A stretch of DNA of 11,291 nt from Acidimicrobiaceae bacterium (GTDB lineage Bacteria; Actinomycetota; Acidimicrobiia; Acidimicrobiales; RAAP-2), in NCBI GenBank assembly GCA_003152555.1, contig PMAL01000185.1, positions 2,323 to 13,613 of the forward strand, written 5' to 3'. The position numbers and the translations under genes are program-made. The stretch's first letter is position 1. Each line of letters begins with the position of its first letter. Below, piece by piece: positions 1 through 5,944 of this stretch. The notes beneath the pieces were generated by a model, which did no database searches, was not told where the DNA came from, and saw only the letters and a program-made list of their open reading frames with translations.

Positions 1-74
1 CCCGCCGAGATCGTGCCCACTAGCGGTGAGAGTAAGAGAGTCCCGAAAACAGCGAATCGCAGCAAGGTCTTCAT
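1..74 (-). CDS. Exported protein, N-terminal fragment (runs off window)
   Basis: Only the first 25 codons are inside the window. They read MKTLLRFAVFGTLLLSPLVG followed by TISAG. This is a textbook start of a secreted or membrane protein: Lys2 and Arg6, then a hydrophobic run of about 14 residues, then small residues (TISAG) suited to signal peptidase I. The start is well supported: an AGGAG ribosome site lies at 82-86 (read on the minus strand), 7 bases before the ATG. The gene follows the VOC gene on the same strand after about 130 bases, so it could share its transcript. The mature domain is not visible, so no function can be given. It could also be a single-pass membrane protein whose first helix we see. 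Confidence 0.6.
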   Translation of the reverse strand, partial: MKTLLRFAVFGTLLLSPLVGTISA

Positions 75-206
75 CGGATTTCTCCTAAGTGGCGAGGGAT
101 TCCATCTTGCCGAGACTGCGCGACGCTGTGCCTGACGAGGCGCATTTTGTCGGCTAAATATCGACGAGGCAAGCGCCATTCGCCAACGTGGATCGCCACC
201 ACTCGT

Positions 207-605
207 TTACAGGTCGTGAGCGATCTCCCAGATGTGGCCGCCCGGGTCCACGAAGCTCGCCGTGCGGATTCCCTACGGCCGGTCAACGGGACCATTGAGC
301 AAGGTGACGCCGCGACGAGCCAATTCTTCGCAGACGCGGTCGACGTTCTCCACACCTAACGTGAACTGGAATCGCGATCCGGAATCCTGGCTCGCGACCT
401 CCCCCGGCGCGATGAGTTCAGGACCTTCAGAGGCGACCAACAGGTTAATCAGCGTGTCACCGAATTGGAAGACGGCCGAATTCGGGTCTTCGTAGTAAAT
501 GGGCAGGTCAAAGACCTTGAGGTAGAACTCCTTGGCCGCGGCCAGGTCGTCAACGAACAGCGTTATCGCCCCGATGTGCTTAGGGGCACTAGACCACTCA
601 CTCAT
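207..605 (-). pseudogene. VOC (glyoxalase/bleomycin-resistance fold) protein interrupted by in-frame TAG
   Basis: The ATG at 605 has an AAGGAG site 8 bases upstream. The product starts with the betaalphabetabetabeta pattern of vicinal-oxygen-chelate proteins: HIGAITLFVDDLAAAKEFY, then ExPNSAVFQFGDTLINLL, then a second module with FTLGVENVDRVCEELARRGV. Translation halts at a TAG (273-275) after residue 110. The same frame stays open beyond it for 21 codons, GIRTASFVDPGGHIWEIAHD plus L, and ends in TAA at 207-209. That tail is the family's closing strand, and the family normally has Trp (TGG) in the position now held by TAG, so a single G-to-A change explains the break. The truncated product lacks the strand with the usual last metal ligand (Glu127 by full-length count), so it is probably inactive unless the stop is read through. 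VOC proteins include glyoxalases, ring-cleavage dioxygenases and antibiotic-sequestering proteins; nothing here picks one. It lies 36 bases behind the DHFR-like gene, probably in one operon. Confidence 0.85.
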
Positions 606-641
606 TGTTCTTTCTCCTTTTGTCTGGATTTCATACTGACA

Positions 642-1199
642 TCAATGCGACCGTGTCGGCTGGTACACCAACGCCATCACAGCCGAGTCGAACTGCCTCG
701 AACTCTTGAGCTTTAAACCCCCTAACTGTTGGACCCCGCCAAAGAGCGCTGATCCACTGCCCGCCACGTACAGGTAGACCAGTAATCGGTACTCGTCGAC
801 CACGTCGAGTTTTGTCAAGGACTGCAGGAACTTGATCGCGCCGTGGGCCATGATGAAGTTTCCGGGTTGACTCTTCAGGCGCCGAATTTCGTCGACGATG
901 TCACCACTGGCAATAGTGGAATCGGTCCACATTGCCTGTTGCAGGCTCTTGGAGAAGACCACTTTGGGAATTGAGTTCATTGGTGGCGCGAATATCTCGG
1001 TCGAGTTGGGCCAGTGCTCGGCCATCGACAAATACGTGATGCTGCCCATGATGTGGGTGTCAACGCCAGAGATCGACCCCACAATCCATTGACCCAGTTC
1101 GGCGTCATGGACATTGGAGAACTCGTCCGTGCCGGTATCTTCGGCGGCGATGAAGCCGTCCAATGACATGACAGAGACTTCGAGAATAAGTGGGCGCAT
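642..1199 (-). CDS. Dihydrofolate reductase-like protein (RibD C-terminal domain family)
   Basis: A 185-residue single-domain protein of the DHFR/RibD-C superfamily, a soluble NADPH-dependent reductase fold. Family marks in order are: an N-terminal strand and turn, EVSVMSLDGFIAAED (7-21); a helix and strand with DTHIMGSITYLSM (47-59), matching the usual D-x-hhhGRxTY region; KVVFSKSLQQAMW (79-91), the common VVFSKTL motif; GDIVDEIRRLKSQPG (99-113); a GA-rich cofactor loop, AHGAIKFLQSL (118-128); DEYRLLVYLYVAGSGSALF (135-153), normally LVHPVVLGSGxPLF; and a closing strand near 165-180. Length is normal for the family. The ATG start at 1199 is preceded by AAGGAAG. Family members are usually annotated only as dihydrofolate reductase family protein; some act in riboflavin-like reductions, most have no known substrate. 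A true FolA is unlikely. The VOC gene follows closely, and a MarR gene lies upstream on the same strand. Confidence 0.9.
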   Translation of the reverse strand: MRPLILEVSVMSLDGFIAAEDTGTDEFSNVHDAELGQWIVGSISGVDTHIMGSITYLSMAEHWPNSTEIFAPPMNSIPKVVFSKSLQQAMWTDSTIASGDIVDEIRRLKSQPGNFIMAHGAIKFLQSLTKLDVVDEYRLLVYLYVAGSGSALFGGVQQLGGLKLKSSRQFDSAVMALVYQPTRSH

Positions 1200-1251
1200 T
1201 GCTTCCTTTTCCTCAACAATCGACGTGAAATATGTGCCGACGATGTACTGA

Positions 1252-1267
1252 CTGACTTAACTGTCAG
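1252..1267. repeat. Inverted repeat CTGAC-N6-GTCAG upstream of DHFR-like gene
   Basis: The sequence CTGACTTAACTGTCAG has perfect 5-base arms around TTAACT. It lies 53 bases before the DHFR-like start and would sit within or just downstream of its promoter, so it is a plausible operator. Short arms mean chance occurrence cannot be excluded. Confidence 0.3.
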
Positions 1268-1318
1268 AAATCATCGCCTTTCACCGGTACGACGAACGGG
1301 AGGCCGCCGCGAGGACAC

Positions 1319-1341
1319 AATTCTTAACTTTTTTAAGAATT
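1319..1341. repeat. Perfect 9-bp inverted repeat, candidate MarR operator
   Basis: The arms AATTCTTAA and TTAAGAATT are perfectly complementary and flank CTTTT. The site is 120 bases upstream of the DHFR-like start, the right place for a regulator of that gene. MarR proteins bind AT-rich palindromes of about 16-24 bases. That this MarR binds here is inference. Confidence 0.4.
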
Positions 1342-1557
1342 CTGTTTGTTTTTCTAATTTGACGGCAATGACATCGACAGAAAGTCTGTGGCCTTGTGAA
1401 TTGAGTTAGATGTCAAAAGACCTTTGTTGCCTAATTCTTGGCTAGCGTGAATCGCTTCTCATAAAAATCACCATATATTGTGCGGCGTTCTCAACGCTTC
1501 GCCTTTGGTGCATCCGAGTTTCAGATTGGTGATATCCATGCAGGAAATTCTATTCCG

Positions 1558-2079
1558 TTATGCCGTGGTACTCGACTCGCCATCCAAAATCTCGGCCAAG
1601 TTTTCCTGCAATCTAAGTAGAGTTCCCGCGAGCTGCTCGCGCTCTTCGCGAACTAACCCTTCACGCAGCTCGGCGCGCAGCATATGTTCGACGGCGGAAA
1701 TTTTTTTGCCGATTTCTAGACCCTCAGGGGTCGCACTGAGAAGCCAGACTCGTCGGTCAGAAGAGTCTGGCTCACGGCGCAGCAGTGATCGCTCGCTCAA
1801 GCTGTCAATAATTATTCCCGCCGGGGCGCGGCCCATCCCAATCCTTTCGGCGACCTGCGTCTGCGAAAGGGGTCCTCGTTCGATGACGAAAGCCAGAAGA
1901 CACGCCTCAGACAAATTAAGTCCAAACTCTGCAAGACGGAGATCGTAAGCCCGTCGTATCAACTTGGAGGTCGCCATTAGTGTCGACTCAAAGCGCCGCC
2001 AAGGGGGAGCATCAAGTTCGTGATGCATCTTGACGGGTACGACTTCGTCAACCATCGAGAGCGTCTTTAACAGAAGCAC
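1558..2079 (-). CDS. MarR-family transcriptional regulator
   Basis: A DNA-binding dimer of the MarR winged-helix family, about 150-173 residues depending on the start. The body has the MarR layout: an N-terminal dimer helix (WRRFESTLMATSKLIRRAYD), then SEACLLAFVIERGPLSQTQV for helices 2-3, the recognition-helix part AERIGMGRAPAGIIIDSL, the wing with the family signature DSSDRRVWLLSATPEG, and a long C-terminal dimer helix (AVEHMLRAELREGLVREERE). The longest frame begins with GTG at 2079, but no ribosome site precedes it. ATG codons at 2055 (MVDEVV) and 2028 (MHHELD) are alternatives; homologues of this type usually begin near MHHELDAPPW, so 2028 may be the true start. Ligand unknown. It is transcribed toward the DHFR-VOC genes and lies 358 bases from them, suggesting control of that unit, itself, or both. 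Confidence 0.9.
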   Translation of the reverse strand: MLLLKTLSMVDEVVPVKMHHELDAPPWRRFESTLMATSKLIRRAYDLRLAEFGLNLSEACLLAFVIERGPLSQTQVAERIGMGRAPAGIIIDSLSERSLLRREPDSSDRRVWLLSATPEGLEIGKKISAVEHMLRAELREGLVREEREQLAGTLLRLQENLAEILDGESSTTA

Positions 2080-2355
2080 GGCATTTAAGAAATATCGTTG
2101 TCATCTTTTAAAATCCTGAACCACTGGCCACCGACTGAGAGTCGATAGGAATTGTGACTGTATTAGTGGTGACATAATTTTTAACAGAAACCCGGTATCT
2201 CAATTGGCTCATTTTATTCGACTCACTATCCCTTGAAATTTTATTGCTAACTATTAAGGGACTCAATTATGTTAACAATCCTAGCGACTTGATATTCGAT
2301 ATGCCGTTACTCCGCGAAGCCATCACCTCATTTCTTGAGAGGCGATTCCCTCTTT
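2080..2355. other. AT-rich intergenic stretch upstream of marR-like gene
   Basis: No gene is seen. It should hold the marR promoter. A weak candidate on the minus strand is TTCAGG with an 18-base spacer to GATATT (near 2091-2120), which would give a very short leader to the GTG start. Inverted repeats are CGACT-GAG-AGTCG (2132-2144), the palindrome TTTTAAAA near 2107-2114, and TCCCTT/AAGGGA at 2229-2234 and 2256-2261 around a 21-base AT-rich loop. Any of the first two could be an autoregulatory site; none is strong. Confidence 0.4.
2132..2144. repeat. Perfect inverted repeat CGACT-GAG-AGTCG upstream of marR-like gene
   Basis: The 13-base site CGACTGAGAGTCG has 5-base perfect arms and a 3-base centre. 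It lies 53 bases above the GTG start of the marR-like gene and is a candidate autoregulatory operator. It has the same arm and spacer size as the ACAGA-AAG-TCTGT site (1377-1389), but a different sequence. Confidence 0.3.
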
Positions 2356-2652
2356 TCATTGGCGATTGAGTTCCCTCAGCGTGGAGAACAATCTCACCGG
2401 CCCTTCAGAACTTCCCGTTTTGTGCGAAATGGCCACGCTTGGAGATGATGTTTTTGGTATTGCGGAACGACTAGCCGGCTTTGTGAAAAGGTCGATGACC
2501 AGGTGACGGTGATCAATGACCGGGCTACGCAGGATCATGGTGTTCACGAGCGACTTTTGCCAATCGACGAGTTCGACATTGATCTTGTCCGTCGATCCGA
2601 GGTGGGCAGTCTCTTCGATATTGCTAGCGAGACGGTCGTGGCTGGCAGAAAA
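2356..2652 (-). other. Unrecognised 99-codon stop-free frame, possible gene remnant
   Basis: On the minus strand a frame is open from just inside 2655 down to a TGA at 2356-2358. It encodes segments such as LGSTDKINVELVDWQKSLV and MILRSPVIDHRHLVIDLFTK. The codons are C-rich in third position and the product has a plausible mix of hydrophobic and charged residues. There is no ATG or GTG at its upstream end; the first GTG is at 2547, giving only 63 residues and no clear ribosome site. The frame begins just after the small acyl-CoA dehydrogenase stop, so it may be a decayed downstream gene of the locus. The plus strand in the same codon register also looks partly coding-like, as antisense frames often do, so neither strand is secure. 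I do not recognise either product. Confidence 0.2.
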
Positions 2653-2667
2653 CTCTCAAGTCCGTTC

Positions 2668-3558
2668 TCACATTTCCCGCATGTGCTCGAGAGAAATGTG
2701 ACGGAAAAAACTCTCCACGGCCATGACATGACGAAGATACCAATGCAATCCAAGTTCCCATGTGAAGCCAATTCCCCCATGCACTTGAATCGACTTTTGC
2801 GCCACTGAGCGCGCCAATTCCGCGGCCATCGTTCCGGCTCGGAGTGCTTCTTCCAAATCGCCGGCGTTCGCGGCCCACAAGGAGGCGCTCTTCGCTAGCT
2901 CCAGGTCCCTATACATGTTCGCCGCCATGTGGTGAATTGCTTGAAATGAACCAATCACTTGCTGGTAGGCCGATCGCTCAAAGCTGTATGCCAACGCCCT
3001 GTTGTGACATTGCCTGGCCGCACCTACGGCTTCGGCGGCAAAGAGTGCGATACTTGTGCATAGCCACTCCTGCGGGCCTATTGACGCCCGATCTACCACC
3101 GCGATTGGCATTGAGGGGGCGAAAATATCAGGCGACGTGCCTTTGCCGGCACTCAAAGTCAACCCCAATTCGACATCGCAAACAACCTCAACACCTCGAA
3201 TGTTCGCGAAAGGTGCAATCGCGCTCCCGCCTGCAGTAGGAACTGCAAGGGTAAGCGGACTTACGGAAGGCTGATCACTGCTGTTAGCCCATCGCATCAA
3301 GCAAAGCGTGGCACTGAAGGGCAGTGGGATTAAGTGCTGCCCCCACACTTCTGCCAGTTCAAGCAAGTTCGTTAGTTCCTCGTCTCGAGATCCGGCGCCT
3401 CCCGCAAGAAGCCAACCTCCTTCTCTGAGCGCATTCCATGCTTCAGTTTGCGGCTGTGCAAACCATTCTTCCGAGTAGGGCCCTGGAGAGAGACTCTCGA
3501 GCAGGCGATTGAACTCTTTGGTGGCATCGAGAAATTCGATTGATGGAATCAAGGACAC
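2668..3558 (-). CDS. Acyl-CoA dehydrogenase, small (FadE-like) subunit
   Basis: A 296-residue protein with the acyl-CoA dehydrogenase C-terminal helical domain and a shortened N-terminal and middle region, as in the smaller partner of heteromeric actinobacterial FadE pairs. ALREGGWLLAGGAGS (43-57) matches the usual LxxLGW turn. The FAD and dimer part is clear: ALFAAEAVGAARQCHNRALA (171-190), then YSFERSAYQQVIGSFQAIHH (191-210), where the family has ERxQFGxPIGxFQAV, then QVHGGIGFTWELGLHWYLR (258-276). Arg195 and Gln206 of the FAD contacts are kept. The C-terminus has no YEGT motif, which is usual for this subunit type. The start is GTG at 3558 with GGAG 9 bases upstream, 4 bases after the large-subunit stop. 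It is expected to join the large subunit in an alpha2beta2 flavoenzyme that makes a 2,3-enoyl-CoA in the cytoplasm. The substrate is unknown; related pairs often take bulky or branched acyl-CoAs. Confidence 0.85.
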   Translation of the reverse strand: MSLIPSIEFLDATKEFNRLLESLSPGPYSEEWFAQPQTEAWNALREGGWLLAGGAGSRDEELTNLLELAEVWGQHLIPLPFSATLCLMRWANSSDQPSVSPLTLAVPTAGGSAIAPFANIRGVEVVCDVELGLTLSAGKGTSPDIFAPSMPIAVVDRASIGPQEWLCTSIALFAAEAVGAARQCHNRALAYSFERSAYQQVIGSFQAIHHMAANMYRDLELAKSASLWAANAGDLEEALRAGTMAAELARSVAQKSIQVHGGIGFTWELGLHWYLRHVMAVESFFRHISLEHMREM

Positions 3559-3562
3559 AGCA

Positions 3563-4753
3563 TTACTCTCCGCTCGATTTGGAATCCAGAGTCGGACTTC
3601 GCACTACCTGACCAAACCTCGGCATCTTCAACACGCTTGTCGCAATGACGTTGCGTTGTATCTCTGATGTGCCTCCCGCAATCGTTTCGGATCTGCAATG
3701 CAAAAAGCGGTCACGCCAATAATCGTCGTGTTCTGTGCATTGCGCGGTCAATCCGACTTCTGTTACCTCCTGTGCTAATTCACTGAAGGTAAGTCTGAGA
3801 ATGGCGGCGGGACCATACCACTCGCGATCATTCGCTTGTAACTCCACCAATCGCATCAAATGCCAGCGAAATGTTTCGAGGCGATCTTGAAAACTGTTCG
3901 CGATCGATTCGAGGTGACTTTCCCGGGTGCAATTGGAAAGCTGTTCGATGAGTGCGTATAGCTGCCCGTATTGCCGTAGGCCATTAAGAGCAAATCTGAT
4001 TCTTCGGTAGGGACCCGTCAATCCGACGAGCGACCACCCTCCGTTTTCAACGCCGAGCAACTCGTCTCGCGTCGCGAGTGCGTTCTCAAAGGTGACCTCA
4101 TTGAAGGTCGCGTCGCCTGTGATCTGGCGAATTCGGCGAACTTCAACGTTTGGTTGCCTCATATTGAAGAGGAAAACGCTCAGATTGTGGTGATGTGGTA
4201 GCTCTCGAGAAGTCTTGGCCAGCAGATAACACCGATCAGCGATGTGACCCCAACTCGTCCAGATCTTGCGACCATTGACAAGGTAGTCATCCTCGTCCCT
4301 CCCTCTCAGCGCTGTCGTTGAAGCACTGGCCAAATCGGATCCCCCGTCGGGCTCCGAATAACCCTCACACCAGATTTCTCTTCCAGCGAGGATTGGTGGG
4401 AGAAACCTGACTTTTTGCCCGTCAGTGCCGTACTGCATGATGGCGGGGCCGGCAAGATATTTGCCCAAAGTATCAAGCGACTCCGGAGCGCCGGCTTTGG
4501 CACTCTCCTCATAAAAGATGAATTCTTCGATGGGGCCGAGGCCTTGACCACCGAATACTGTCGGCCAAGTCAGACCCGCGTAGCCAGCTTCATACAGCGA
4601 GTATCCCCAATTTCTTTTCAGATCGAGTTCTTCGTCGGAACTCAACATCTCTTGTGATCGGTTCAACCATGGCTCGGGTACCGACTTATTTAGCCAATCT
4701 CGAATCTGCCGACGATAACTCTCGGCTTCGGGGCTATTCAGCGTTAGAAGCAT
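3563..4753 (-). CDS. Acyl-CoA dehydrogenase, large (FadE-like) subunit
   Basis: A full-length acyl-CoA dehydrogenase of about 396 residues. The N-terminal helical domain has LYEAGYAGLTWPTVFGGQGL (55-74 counted from TTG 4759). The middle domain has the flavin-contact motif CEGYSEPDGGSDLAS (131-145), VNGRKIWTSWGHIADRCYLLA (161-181), and GDATFNEVTFENALATRDEL. The C-terminal domain ends in ETIAGGTSEIQRNVIATSVL (358-377). I prefer the ATG at 4753; a TTG two codons upstream (4759) is also possible, with GAGAGG suitably placed for either. Oddities: at the usual catalytic-Glu site the common YEGT is AGGT, and the isovaleryl-type LER site is YRR (251-253). The active base may therefore come from elsewhere, or the protein may work only with its small partner, encoded 4 bases downstream. 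It follows the permease gene by 90 bases and is probably in the same transcript. Confidence 0.92.
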   Translation of the reverse strand: MLLTLNSPEAESYRRQIRDWLNKSVPEPWLNRSQEMLSSDEELDLKRNWGYSLYEAGYAGLTWPTVFGGQGLGPIEEFIFYEESAKAGAPESLDTLGKYLAGPAIMQYGTDGQKVRFLPPILAGREIWCEGYSEPDGGSDLASASTTALRGRDEDDYLVNGRKIWTSWGHIADRCYLLAKTSRELPHHHNLSVFLFNMRQPNVEVRRIRQITGDATFNEVTFENALATRDELLGVENGGWSLVGLTGPYRRIRFALNGLRQYGQLYALIEQLSNCTRESHLESIANSFQDRLETFRWHLMRLVELQANDREWYGPAAILRLTFSELAQEVTEVGLTAQCTEHDDYWRDRFLHCRSETIAGGTSEIQRNVIATSVLKMPRFGQVVRSPTLDSKSSGE

Positions 4754-4843
4754 GGCCAAAGGGTCCTCTCGACATCTAGTTATTGATTATTGCGAGACAT
4801 GACCACAGTCAGCCGCCCACACTCGTGATCGTCGAAACGTTGG

Positions 4844-5944
4844 TCAAACTAGTGACACCGTTGCCGCGCCTCGTCCAGAGAGTCGCGCAAAGCCGATAGC
4901 CGCGATTAGAGCTAAGCCGTCGAAAACGTCCCCCGTCCACGAAGCGAGTCCAATCAATTCGAGACCGGTCGAAATGATGATTATCAAGTAGGCGCCTACC
5001 AAGGTCCCAATCGCATTAAATCGACCGGGCTGTATAGCCGTGCTACCTAGGAAGACCGCCGCGAGTGGGGGCAACAAATATTGACCTCCGATGCTTGGAT
5101 CCGCAGCGCTTAATGTTCCGACAAGTACCACGCCAGCAAAACCATAAATGGCACCAGAAACAATGAACGCAAGCGCACGTGTTCTCCGCACCTGGATGCC
5201 GGCAAGTCTGGCAGCTCTTGCGTTTCCACCGATGAACAACAGATAACGTCCGAAACGCGTGTGTTCGTACACCACCCACAAAATCGCAATCAGAATCCAT
5301 CCGTAATAAACGGCCAATTGGATGCCGCCTACTTCCGTAACTGACATGCGGGTAATGCTCGACGGAAGACCTGTTATTACCTGAGAGCCTGAAATTCCGT
5401 AACCCACGCCTTCGATAATTGTCATCATTCCCAGCGTCGCCATGAAACTATTTAGTCCCAAGCCAACGATCAAGATCGCGTTCACTATTCCGACGCCGGT
5501 GCCGACGCCCAATCCCACCAGGACACAGATCCACGCAGGCAAATGATGTTGAGCCGCGAGCACGGCCACAGCAGTTGCTGACAAATCCATCGCCGCACCA
5601 AATGAGAGATCAAGGTCCCGAAGTCGAAGCACAATTGTTACTCCGCCTGCAAGCAAAATGGTCACGCTCGCTGCGTCGAGCATCGCGAGCGTGTTGCCGG
5701 AGGTTAAGAATTCTCCCGGAAGAGCGATCGTGAATATCACATACGTCACGGCAAGCACCAGGAGCAATCCAAACCTGGACACGAGATGGAGTTCCTTTTT
5801 TTCGCCTGGCTTCGAGCCCTGACTATTCGAGGGTTGCTTGCGCAAGAATCCGACAATTGACTTTGCCGCGTTCGATAATGTCGCGTTCACCTCGGATTGT
5901 TGGACGCCGCCCTCTTGCTCCACGGGGGGATCGTTAGGCTGCAT
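4844..5944 (-). CDS. ABC transporter permease, RbsC/XylH-like (CUT2 class)
   Basis: A 366-residue inner-membrane protein of the branched BPD_transp_2 family, which forms the channel of ribose/galactose-type importers. After an unusually long hydrophilic N-terminus (about 55 residues, rich in Q, N, S, K) come about 8-10 hydrophobic segments: near 57-76, 92-106, 115-131, 137-160, 165-180, 213-226, 258-278, 288-300, 312-332 and 343-353. Family motifs are RLRDLDLSFGAAMDLSATAV (107-126), where sugar permeases have GIDLSVGS; IGGNARAARLAGIQVRRTRA (238-257), the usual GGNxxAARLSGI cytoplasmic loop that meets the ATPase; and GQYLLPPLAAVFLGSTAI (287-304). The ATG at 5944 has GGAG upstream and overlaps the ATPase stop by 11 bases, so the two are translationally coupled. 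Substrate specificity cannot be read from it. A single permease gene implies a homodimer. Confidence 0.92.
   Translation of the reverse strand: MQPNDPPVEQEGGVQQSEVNATLSNAAKSIVGFLRKQPSNSQGSKPGEKKELHLVSRFGLLLVLAVTYVIFTIALPGEFLTSGNTLAMLDAASVTILLAGGVTIVLRLRDLDLSFGAAMDLSATAVAVLAAQHHLPAWICVLVGLGVGTGVGIVNAILIVGLGLNSFMATLGMMTIIEGVGYGISGSQVITGLPSSITRMSVTEVGGIQLAVYYGWILIAILWVVYEHTRFGRYLLFIGGNARAARLAGIQVRRTRALAFIVSGAIYGFAGVVLVGTLSAADPSIGGQYLLPPLAAVFLGSTAIQPGRFNAIGTLVGAYLIIIISTGLELIGLASWTGDVFDGLALIAAIGFARLSGRGAATVSLV

Larger units (their letters stand above)
1200..1557. promoter_or_regulatory. AT-rich intergenic region between marR-like and DHFR-like genes, with three inverted repeats
   Basis: No gene is seen here. 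The region holds three perfect small inverted repeats: CTGAC-N6-GTCAG (1252-1267), AATTCTTAA-N5-TTAAGAATT (1319-1341) and ACAGA-AAG-TCTGT (1377-1389). The region should contain the promoter of the DHFR/VOC unit, but I could not fix convincing -35 and -10 boxes. The 9-base-arm repeat is AT-rich and has no GC stem, so it resembles a MarR-type operator more than a terminator; a weak terminator behind the marR-like gene is the alternative. Confidence 0.45.

Noticed and set aside
134..170. Direct repeat GACGAGGC (134-141 and 163-170)
   Set aside because: Only 8 bases, two copies and no associated element; likely chance.
71..355. 94-codon minus frame across the VOC tail
   Set aside because: It conflicts with the conserved VOC frame and has no family pattern; the ATG at 74 in another frame with AGGAG is the real next start.
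642..1199. Trimethoprim-resistance dihydrofolate reductase
   Set aside because: The sequence belongs to the RibD-C-like DHFR family, not to FolA or Dfr enzymes; a resistance role is not supported.
1478..1948. 156-codon plus-strand open frame
   Set aside because: It is Ser/Arg-rich and lies opposite the marR-like gene, whose family motifs are clear; an antisense shadow.
4754..4843. Possible terminator or promoter between permease and large dehydrogenase genes
   Set aside because: Only a 5-base TCTCG/CGAGA repeat with a long AT loop is seen; no stable stem with a U-run and no convincing promoter boxes.
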